DNA of 64,000 bases from Castellaniella sp034675905 (lineage in GTDB: Bacteria; Pseudomonadota; Gammaproteobacteria; Burkholderiales; Burkholderiaceae_B), in assembly GCF_034675905.1 (NCBI RefSeq), contig NZ_JAUCCV010000007.1, positions 90,620-154,619 of the forward strand. Reading direction: 5' to 3'. Made by a program: the position numbers and the translations under genes. Under the pieces are notes generated by a model. It saw only the letters and a program-made list of their open reading frames with translations. It was not told the DNA's origin and ran no database searches. Below are positions 56,461 through 64,000 of this stretch, one piece after another. Every line of letters begins with the position of its first letter. Within the stretch, counting starts at the first letter, position 1.

Positions 56461-58611
56461 ATGGCGACCTTATCCGACCTGCAGACCGAGCGCGCAAAGC
56501 TGCGCGCCCTGGACGCAAAGTCGACCTATAAGTCGGCGCTGGCCGATACCACCAGCCACAAGGATGTGGTGGCCGCTGCCGCCGCCATGCGTTCCGCCCT
56601 GGATGCCGCCATGCGAGGCATGCCTCGCGTGTTGGCAATGGCCATCGACGGTGAAGCCGACGAGACCCGCGTCCACTATCTGCTTTCGGATGCCATACAT
56701 ACGGCCCTCACAGGCATCGGCGCCGATGTCGAACATGCCTGCACGGTGCTGCCACCCGTTGGCGAACAGTTCAAGCGCGGCGCCCAGCCCCGCGATCTGC
56801 TGACCGTCAGCCAGTGGGCCGACCGCCATCGTTGGCTGCGCTCTGGAACGAATGCGCCAGGGCGCTGGAACACTGCACTGACTCCGTACCTGCGCGAGAT
56901 CATGGATGCGCTCTCGGAGCACAGCCCCGTGCGAACCGTCGTGTTCCAGAAATCCTCGGGCGTCGGTGGTTCCGAGGTCATGATGAACTGGACTGGCTAC
57001 GTGATGCATCATTTGCAGAATAAAGACATGCTGGTTGTCATGCCTACGCTGGAGTTGCGCGACCGGTCATTCAACCCGCGCATGGCAAAGATGGTGGAGG
57101 AGACCGAAGCACTGGCGGGACTGATCTCCCGCAATGCCCGCGACAAAACGAATCGCGCCGACGTTGTCGAGTACGGCGCCCACGCCCGCATCATCCGCAG
57201 TGGCGCCAACAGCCCCGATTCCCTGCGCTCCGATCACCTGCCTTATGTGATCTGCGACGAGGTCAGCGCATTCCCCTGGGATGTCGGTGGCGAGGGCGAC
57301 CCCATGACGCTGATCGAAAACCGGCAGCGCACATACAGCCGTGCGAAGTCGTATTTCATCAGCACCCCCACCATTGCGGGCCGGTGTCGGATCAGCCTGC
57401 AGTACTCGCGCAGCGACCAGCGGCGCTATCACGTACCGTGCCCGAGCTGCGGCACGCTGCAGCACCTGGAGTTCGACCGCAGCGGCGTAGCCGACCACGG
57501 CCTGAAATGGCGCACCGCGCCGCCGGTCGATGCAGAAACCGGCGAAGTCCTGCGTCCGCGCGTACTGTCGGCTTGGTATGTCTGCAAAAACTGCCACGCC
57601 GAGATCCCTGAATCCAGCAAGACCGACATGCTGGCCCATGGAAAGTGGATCGCTGCGCGTCCCAGCGTCAAGCGCACGCGAGGCTATCACATCAATGCCC
57701 TGTATGCCCCGGTTGGCCTGGGCGTGTCGTGGCGTGACGTCGCGCAGAAGTGGCTGGACTGCCAGGGCGATACCTCCGAGATGAAGGCGTTTGTCAATAC
57801 ATACCTGGGCGAGGCCTGGGCCGAGCAGGGCGACAGCATTGAGGATCTCTCGCTGATATCACGGCTGGAGGATTACGACCCCACCACGCTGCTGTTCCGT
57901 CTGATCACGGCGGGCGTTGACGTCCAGAAAAACCGCCTCGAAGTGAGCTATGTCGGCTGGGGCGAAAAAAGAGGAGGCCTGGCTGATCGATCATGTGATC
58001 CTGCCGGGAGATACGGCCCAGCCGGAAGTGTGGACGGCCCTGGGTGAGTCGCTAGTCGAACACAAGGTGCGCCAGGCCGTGGTCGACGCCGGGTACAACA
58101 CCAGCATGGTTCACGCGTTTTGCGCACCGCGCCGCTGGGCAGCGCCGGGCAAAGGCATTCCCGGCACCGCCCGCCCGCTGGTTGAAGACGAAAAGCGCCG
58201 GATCGCCCGCTTGCGTCGGCGAGTCAAGCATCAGCCAAACGCCGTCGAGCCGATTGGCGTCGACCAGGGCAAGGCCTTGATCTATGCACGCCTCAAGATG
58301 GAAAAGCCAGGCCCCGGCTACATTCATCTCCCGCGCGAGGCCTCGTTTGACGACGAATACTTCGCACAGCTCAGGGGCAGAGAAACTTGTCACGAAGGTG
58401 CGGGGGCAGGCCAGGCCGTTTTCAGGTATGGGTGGAGATCCGTGCCCGTGATGAGGCTCTGGATTGCCTGGTTTACGCCACTGCCACTATGCGGCTGTTT
58501 CGCGTGGGTCTCGCCCTGCCACCTGCACCCCCCAGGCCCCAACAAAAAAGCCTGCCGCAGCGCCCGTCCGGCGCCGAACGCGCCGTCAGTCGCGCCCTGT
58601 CACCTCGATAA
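56461..58611 (+). pseudogene. Terminase: small-subunit-like N-terminus fused to GpA-type large subunit, frameshifted
   Basis: DNA-packaging motor. From ATG 56461 about 100 residues (LSDLQTERAKLRALDAKSTY, AMAIDGEADETRVHYLLSD) look like a small terminase subunit; without a stop the frame continues into a lambda GpA/TerL protein (LLTVSQWADRHRWL near 56800, Walker A-like FQKSSGVGGSE near 56945, YVICDEVSAFPW near 57246, CysxxCys finger PCPSCGTLQ and CKNCHAEIP). An extra A in the A6 run at 57965-57970 joins YVGWGEK to EEAWLIDHVILPGDTAQPEV; two more indels near 58375 and 58402 lead to the C-terminus (VWVEIRARDEALDCLVYAT) and TAA at 58611. Confidence 0.85.
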
Positions 58612-58632
58612 CCAGACCAGAAGGATACAACC

Positions 58633-59147
58633 ATGAACAACAAACTCGCCGCCAGTCAGAAAAACACAGTCTTGGACGATATCGCGGCCGAGATCGAGAT
58701 GCGTGCCACCATCCTGCTCGCGGCCTGGTGGGGCGGCCGCAACATCGTTGTGCCCGACACCCGGCCAGAGCACAGCGTCATTGCCAAGGTGATCGGCGAG
58801 GAAGCTGCTCGGCGGTTGAGCGCCGTGTGGCCCGGCGCCCAGATCTTCGTGCGCTGCGCCTGAACTGGTTTGAAGAGATCCGCAAGGCCCGCCAAGTCCA
58901 CAACCTGCGCGCCCGTGGGCTGGGCTGGAACGAGATCGCCCAGGTCATGGTGATGACCCGCCGCGAGGTCGAGGAGATGGGCGAAATCGGCCGATTTGCC
59001 ACCGAAGCTATCGCACAGGAAAAGACCGGCCGCAGCGTGAACCCACTCTTTGAGCTGGAACGTCCACAGGTTCGTGGCGGCCGTGGCGGGCAGACCAAAA
59101 AAAGCGGTGTGCATGGTGCCAAAACCGCCCAGAAAACAGAGGCGTGA
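58633..59147 (+). pseudogene. Mor-like transcription regulator, one frameshift
   Basis: Starts MNNKLAASQKNTVLDDIAAE (AGAAGGA 9 bp upstream). The first part (LLAAWWGGRNIVVPDT, AKVIGEEAARRLSAVWPGAQ) resembles the GG...IYIP part of Mor activators. A missing C near 58848 joins IFV to LRLNWFEEIRKARQVHNLRA and a helix-turn-helix-like LGWNEIAQVMVMTRREVEEM. If so it may activate the late operon; position between terminase and head genes is unusual. Confidence 0.45.
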
Positions 59148-59148
59148 T

Positions 59149-59460
59149 ATGAATGCGAAATCTGGAGACATACTGACGACGGACGAGGTCAATGCGATCA
59201 TCAAGGATTGCGAGGCCACCGTTGCTACCTACAACCAATTTGCACGCGACATTGAGGCGGCGGTTCTGGAGAAGCTGCGCAGCCACGATATCGAGGGCCT
59301 CATCGACCGGGCCTATCTCGAGTTCGACGCCATGCGCAGCGGCACAGGTGAATTCCGGGGGCAATCCTGGGATGAGTGCGATGCCTTCAAGGCACACATG
59401 CGCCGCTTCGCGTATGCCCGCTATCATGAACTGATCGGCCAGGTGCTGCGGGCGCAGTAA
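59149..59460 (+). CDS. Hypothetical prophage protein (103 aa)
   Basis: ATG 59149 is 1 bp after the preceding stop. Acidic helical protein (VNAIIKDCEATVATYNQFAR, YLEFDAMRSGTGEFRGQSWD); no family recognised. Intact. Confidence 0.6.
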   Translation: MNAKSGDILTTDEVNAIIKDCEATVATYNQFARDIEAAVLEKLRSHDIEGLIDRAYLEFDAMRSGTGEFRGQSWDECDAFKAHMRRFAYARYHELIGQVLRAQ

Positions 59461-59562
59461 GGGTAACGGCGGATAAACCATCCCCGCACGGCGGGATTTC
59501 AGCGTAATTTCATAAAATCCGTCAGGCTTCCTTGATAGGTAACATATAAAAGGAAGTGGATA

Positions 59563-59796
59563 ATGAATGTTTCAAACACCCGTGAAGTTTCGTTCCTGGG
59601 CTGCGGCCTGTCGGATCACCTGCTTGCCGTTCGGGCGGGCGTCCCTCGGGACATAGCTTTGCACTGCGCCGCCGATTTTTTGGTGACCACGCGCGACCTG
59701 CTGCTGGTAGCTGAAGAAATCGACAGTTCGGCGGTGCGTGCTGCCGCCATCCTGCTGGTCGAGGCGGCTGGAGCGGTTCTCAACGCCGCCGATTGA
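59563..59796 (+). CDS. DUF3077-like small protein (77 aa)
   Basis: AAGGAAG precedes the ATG. The sequence (FLGCGLSDHLLAVRAGVPRD, ALHCAADFLVTTRDLLLVAE, AILLVEAAGAVLNAAD) follows the DUF3077 pattern and parallels the frame at 52662-52904. Preceded by about 100 bp that may carry its own promoter (TTCATA...TAACAT). Function unknown. Confidence 0.6.
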   Translation: MNVSNTREVSFLGCGLSDHLLAVRAGVPRDIALHCAADFLVTTRDLLLVAEEIDSSAVRAAAILLVEAAGAVLNAAD

Positions 59797-59875
59797 TCGT
59801 CGGCATGTGATGCTATCATCGGTCGGTGAGTTTTTGTAACTTCTACCGACTGATGATTAAAAAGGAAAACGCACG

Positions 59876-60378
59876 ATGACCATGGCGCTTGTAATCTTCC
59901 TGCTGACTTTTGCGTGCCTGGTGCTGTGGCTATTTGGCCTGGTCAAGCCGACGAAAGTATTTCTTGGCGCGGCCAGCACGCGCAGCAAGGTGACCAAGGT
60001 CTACGGCCTGGGGTTCGTTGCCTTGCTTTTCGCGTTCGTCATTGTCGCCGCATCCAGCTCATCCGCTACAGGGCCGACGTACCCAGAGGGGGCAACGTCA
60101 GAGCAGAAGGCAGAAATATTGCGTTTGTGGAATATTCAGAAAATCAACAAGGATTTCGTCTCTGTCGAGGAAGAGTGGAACGGTCAACGCCTGCTCGGAT
60201 CCATCGACGACAGCCAGAGGCCGCTCTGTCGGAGACCGGTTGGGTGCGCCAGGCTTTTTCCGTTGCGAAGGACACGATGAAGGCTATGGGCAAGACAGCA
60301 CCCGACAATGCTTACAAGCAGGTGGTGTTCGACGTCTGGATGCCGACGGTGGACAAACTGGGCAAAGAGGGTTTTTGA
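59876..60378 (+). pseudogene. Membrane protein with soluble tail, one frameshift
   Basis: AAGGAAA lies upstream. Two membrane helices (LVIFLLTFACLVLWLFGLV and VYGLGFVALLFAFVIVAASS) precede a soluble part (EILRLWNIQKINKDFVSVEE). A missing base near 60213 joins it to LSETGWVRQAFSVAKDTMKA and the end VDKLGKEGF. Possibly a superinfection-exclusion or moron-type membrane protein; function not known. Confidence 0.55.
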
Positions 60379-60383
60379 GGGGT

Positions 60384-60572
60384 ATGATCGTCCATTGGAA
60401 CTGGGAAGACATCAAGGCTGCGAACTGGGACAATCTGTCTGCCGCCTCCGTGGGAGGTCTGGCCGATAAGGTTTCGTTCCAGCGCCTGGGCCGCCACGCG
60501 GCTATTCAGTATTGCAATGATGATGGCAATCTTCGCCTTGCGCGGGCCTTCTGCCTAAAGCTGGCCGAGTAG
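60384..60572 (+). CDS. Hypothetical prophage protein (62 aa)
   Basis: MIVHWNWEDIKAANWDNLSA, then KVSFQRLGRHAAIQYCNDDG; starts 5 bp after the preceding stop with GAGGGG upstream. No family recognised. Intact. Confidence 0.5.
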   Translation: MIVHWNWEDIKAANWDNLSAASVGGLADKVSFQRLGRHAAIQYCNDDGNLRLARAFCLKLAE

Positions 60573-60680
60573 TCGGGCACCACACCCGCTATGCACCTGC
60601 GCTTGCAGTAACCCCGCCGCAGGAAGCCCCACGCCGCAGCAGTCAGACTGGGCAGCATCCATATCAGGACGCTGCCCAGC

Positions 60681-60911
60681 ATGGCCTATACCGCACAAGA
60701 CCTCGCCGCCATTGATAGCGCCATCGTTGCGTTGCTGTCTGGCGAGCGTGTCACAGAGATCCGATTCACTGATCGCCTGGTCAAGTATCAGGAGGTCACC
60801 GCTAATGAGTTGCGTGCCCTGCGTGGCGAGATCGTTCGCCAGCTTGGCCCGCAGCGTGTCCCGCTGTCAGGCCGAACCTGGGCATGCGCCCAAGTCGGGA
60901 AGGGTCTATGA
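60681..60911 (+). CDS. gpW-like head-tail joining protein
   Basis: A 76-residue protein beginning MAYTAQDLAAIDSAIVALLS and FTDRLVKYQEVTANELRALR, the pattern of lambda gpW-type adaptors encoded just before the portal gene. Its stop overlaps the portal start (ATGA). The last 20 residues are unusual and could be out of frame. Confidence 0.72.
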   Translation: MAYTAQDLAAIDSAIVALLSGERVTEIRFTDRLVKYQEVTANELRALRGEIVRQLGPQRVPLSGRTWACAQVGKGL

Positions 60912-62382
60912 GACCCGCCACGTCAGCCGTTCGCAAGCCGCCAGGCCTCCTTGCCCGTCTTTTGGAAAAACCGGCAAACCTAAAGCCAGCACGCACGAAG
61001 CCGCAGGCGTCGGCCGTCGGTTGCGCGGCTGGCTGCCCTGGGATAGTTCGCCACGGCGCGAGCACATGCGCTTAGCGCTGCTGCGTGCGCGTGCCCGCGA
61101 CGCTTGTCGCAACAATGCTATCGCCCGCGCGGCGGTGGATCGCATGACCTCGGACTTCATCGGCACCGGCGTATCACCCAAGCCGCTGGCGAAAACCGAG
61201 ACCATGCGTATGCGCCTGATCGATACCTGGGAGGCGTGGTCGCTGGAGTGTGATGCGGACGGGCAGACTGATTTCTACGGCCTGCAGACGCTGGCGATGC
61301 GCTCCATGCTGGAGTCGGGCGAAGTGCTGGCGCTGCTGGAGACCGACGAGGCCACTGGCATACCGCTGAAAATTCGGCTTATTGAGTCTGATCATCTGCC
61401 GTTCAAAAACGAGACCCTATCGAACGGCCACCGCATTATCGACGGGATTGAGCTGGATAAGCGCGGCCGTCGCGTGGCGTACTGGCTGCACCCAAACCAC
61501 CCGGGCGACCTTAATATCCTGAGAACAACGATCCGGTGCGCGTGGATGCCCGCCGCGTGCTGCATCTTTTCGAGGCCACGCGTCCAGGTCAGTTGCGCGG
61601 TGTACCGGCGCTTGCGCCGGTGCTTGTGCGCCTAAAGGATCTGGACGAATTCGATGACGCCCAACTTATTCGCCAGAAAATCGCCAATCTGTTCGTCGGG
61701 TTCATTACCCGTCCCGCGCCCGATCCAACCACGGTGCCCATTGGCCCGGATAATAAGCCGTTGCCAGCAGAGCCGACCGATCAGCCCGCACTCGAGTTTG
61801 AGCCGGGTCTGCTGCAGGAGTTGGACGAGGGCGAGGACGTCACGTTCTCCGAGCCGCCCGGCGCCCATCGGGCTATCGGGAATTTACCCGCGCTCAATTG
61901 CATATCGTGTCGCAGCCGCCCTGGGCCTTCCGTATCCGTTCCTGACGGGTGATTACAGCGACATCAATGATCGCGTGGTTCGCGTTGCCATTAACGAGTA
62001 CAAGCGCCGCGCGATGGCGCTGATCCGTAATGTCCTGGTGCCGAAGTTTTGCGACCCGATTCGCCGCGCCTGGGTGGATGCCGCCGTGCTGGCGGGCACT
62101 TTGCCCACAGGCCAGCGCGATCTAAAGCTCACGCGCTGGACGCCGCACGGCTGGGCATATATACAGCCGGTGCAGGATATTCAGGCCGATGTTCTGGCGA
62201 TAAACAACAAGCTCAAGAGCCGCAGCGAGGCGCTGCTCGAGCGCGGCTATGACGCCGAGCTGATCGACCGAGAGATCGCCGCCGACCTCGCACGCGAGCA
62301 GGCTCTGGGTTTGCCGCCTTCGCCAGCTGCAACATCCGCGGCCGTGCCGGTCGAAACCGCGCCGCAGGAACCGAAGAAGTGA
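60908..62382 (+). pseudogene. Lambda-type portal protein, several frameshifts
   Basis: Head vertex protein through which DNA passes. Starts MRPATSAVRKPPGLLARLLE, changes frame near 61010 to RRLRGWLPWDSSPRREHMRL and continues NAIARAAVDRMTSDFIGTGV, LIDTWEAWSLECDADGQTDF and MLESGEVLALLETDEATGIP. A missing C near 61521 leads to RVDARRVLHLFEATRPGQLR, and changes near 61880 and 61910 lead to LGLPYPFLTGDYSDINDRVV and the end at 62382. All are lambda gpB-family features. Confidence 0.85.
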
Positions 62383-62430
62383 GCGGCGCACTATGACCGC
62401 AGCTTCCCGGACAGGAAAGGAACCCAGGTT

Positions 62431-63507
62431 ATGAAGAAGAAATGGTATGAGATCAAGGCGCTGGCGCCCGATGGTGCGCCGGTTGCCGCAGGTCAGGCCG
62501 CCTCGAAGTATGAAATTTCGATACACGGCGACATTGGCTTTTGGGGCGTGACGGCCAGCGAGTTTATCGCCGAGTTCAACGCCATTCCGGCTGATGCCCA
62601 GATTCTGCTGTCCGTCCATTCGGACGGCGGTGAAGTGCTGGAATCCTTGGCGATCTATCACGTCATGGCCCGCGCCCGCGACCGGATCACGGCACGCGTG
62701 GAAGGCCTGGCAGCTTCTGCGGCAAGCGCGGTCATTATGGCTGCTGGCCGGATCGAAATGCCCGCCAATGCATACATCATGATTCACAGTCCGTTTTCTG
62801 TGGCAGTGGGTGATTTCAGCGAATTGCGGGCCGCCTCCGACGTTATGAAGAAGCTGAACGACAGCTACGCGGCCATTTACGCAGAGCGCTCTGGCAAGGA
62901 TGTGGCCGAGGTCGAGGCCATCATGGCCGCCGAAACCTGGTTCAACGGCGATAAGCTGTCGTCGCTGGGTTTGCCGACGCCGTGCTCGATGCGCTGCCCG
63001 CCCAGGCCCATCTGTCCGATCATGCCCGAGCCAAGTTCCCTAAGGCCCTCGCCGAAAGCCTTGGTTGCCGTCGCCCCCGCTCCTGCTCCAACCCCGAAGC
63101 CGAAAGCCTCGGCGCCGACCCCCCCGTACCGGCACTCGATCCGATGGCGCCAGATGCGGTGGCCGCTGCATGTGTCGACGCTGGCTCTGCTGCTCTGGCC
63201 GCTCCGCTGATCCGCGCGTCCTCTAATGCCGCTGCTGTCACCCAGCGCCTGTCCGAGGCCCGCGAGATTCTCGCTCTTGCCACCTCGGCGGGGCGCCCTG
63301 AGGATGCCGAGCTGCTGGTGTTGGCGGGAGTGTCGTGGAAACGGCCCGCGCCCGCCTGACCGCTGCTCGCGCGGCCATGCCGGCCATCAGGTCGCACGTG
63401 CCCTCGGACGCACCCGCAGATGCTCAAGGCCCGATAAGCCCGTCGCTAAAAAACTCGATTTCCGCAGCATTTACTCCGCCCGCCAGGCGGCCAACAAAGT
63501 CGCTTGA
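62431..63507 (+). pseudogene. ClpP-like head maturation protease, frameshifted
   Basis: Phage S14-type protease processing the capsid. The N-terminal half is intact (DIGFWGVTASEFIAEF; catalytic Ser region EGLAASAASAVIMAAG near 62705; His in YIMIHSPFSVAVGDFSELR near 62775; ETWFNGD near 62935). A missing base near 62955 leads to FADAVLDALPAQAHLSDHA, with further shifts near 63060 and 63330 into a Pro/Ala-rich scaffold-like tail (APAPAPTPKPKA, AAVTQRLSEAREILALATSA) ending at 63507. The tail suggests an internal scaffold as in lambda gpC/Nu3. Confidence 0.82.
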
Positions 63508-63522
63508 CTAAAGGAGCACAGC

Positions 63523-64000
63523 ATGAATCTCGGTATTTTTGATACCGACGAGTTTCTCCCTTCAGGAACTGACCGCCGCTATTAACGACGCCCCCGCCCT
63601 GCCGGCGCGTCTCGCCAACCTGGGCCTGTTTCAGGAAGATGGCCTGACCACGACCAGTCTGGGGTTGGGGAAGATGCGGATACGCTGACCCTCATTCCCG
63701 AACCAGTCGCGCTCGATAGCGACGCGGCCCATCCACGGGTGGCAGCTCTCGCTCCCTCGTCCTGTTCCCCACGCTCGCCTGCCCACTCAGGACACCATCC
63801 CGCCTGATGACGTGCAGAACCTGCGTACCTTTGGCGCGGCCTCGGATGTCGAGACTGATGGTGTGTTTCGTGAACAAGCGCCTGGCGAAAATGCGCCGCC
63901 GTCTCGACGCTACCGTCGAGTATCAGGGCGTCGTCGCCATCAAGGGCACCATCGTCGATTCCGATGGCACCACGGTCATCAGCAACCTGTTCACGCAGTT
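63523..64000 (+). pseudogene. Major capsid protein (lambda gpE family), partial and frameshifted
   Basis: AAGGAG precedes ATG 63523 (MNLGIFDTDEF). One extra stretch near 63555 shifts to LQELTAAINDAPALPARLAN and LGLFQEDGLTTTSLGL; later frames give IPPDDVQNLRTFGAASDVET, VNKRLAKMRRRLDATVEYQG and VVAIKGTIVDSDGTTVISNL. These are signatures of the phage major capsid protein E family. It runs off the right edge. Shifts near 63555, 63675 and 63870 are apparent. Confidence 0.8.

Noticed and set aside
57965..57971. A-AAA-AAG heptamer in the terminase gene as programmed -1 frameshift
   Set aside because: The heptamer is not in the required phase, and the downstream frame needs a +1 change, so an extra A is the simpler reading.

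Overview
The window (about 62-64% G+C by eye) reads as the chromosome of a betaproteobacterium of the order Burkholderiales, most likely Alcaligenaceae (Bordetella/Castellaniella/Achromobacter-like). This rests on the recognisable protein families and on gene order (4.5S RNA-dnaX; tkt-gap-pgk; queA-tgt-yajC-secD-secF; miaB-phoH-ybeY-corC-lnt). No database was available, so genus is inference.

Host part, 1-42442. The left edge cuts dnaX; the 4.5S SRP RNA lies beside it. A central-carbon block on the minus strand (tkt, gap, pgk) follows, then rsmE, an overlapping maeB-patatin-barstar unit, an FAD-oxidoreductase-like gene, a PLP aminotransferase, a lytic transglycosylase, a UbiD decarboxylase, a yqjD-yqjE-yqjK membrane trio and upp. 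From 17835 to 25709 a seven-gene minus-strand operon encodes a CoA-dependent aerobic aminobenzoate (anthranilate-type) pathway: flavin monooxygenase/reductase fusion, SDR, MarR regulator, enoyl-CoA hydratase, acyl-CoA dehydrogenase, aryl-CoA ligase and a RidA deaminase, with a dyad operator upstream. Then come dacB, the queA-tgt-yajC-secDF block, a CopC-like protein, the miaB-phoH-ybeY-corC-lnt block, and a membrane GGDEF/EAL gene interrupted at a run of nine G.

Prophage part, about 42760-64000 (right end not reached). The left junction looks like the 3' end of a tRNA-like sequence followed by a minus-strand terminator. The prophage runs left to right: a repressor-controlled integration/excision operon that also carries a C-type-lectin-like variable protein resembling targets of diversity-generating retroelements; integrase; an immunity region with a short XRE repressor facing a YdaS/YdaT pair; a primase-helicase; an iteron-like AT-rich region; accessory regulators (Nu1-like, Ash/Icd-like, Bro-N antirepressor, ASCH); two methyltransferases; terminase; then gpW-like, portal, ClpP-like protease and capsid genes of lambda type. 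Six copies of one 14-bp dyad, TTAG-N6-CTAA, form two clusters 4.6 kb apart and link the immunity region to the left-end promoter.

The most unusual overall property is a sharp change in coding integrity. The 42 kb of host DNA has one apparent frameshift (the G9 tract), while the prophage right of about 48 kb has some thirty single-base indels, mostly in short homopolymers, with almost no premature stops by substitution. Either the prophage is decaying by slippage or, more likely, this part of the assembly is unpolished because a near-identical prophage exists elsewhere. Frameshifted genes are listed as pseudogenes but may be intact in the cell.
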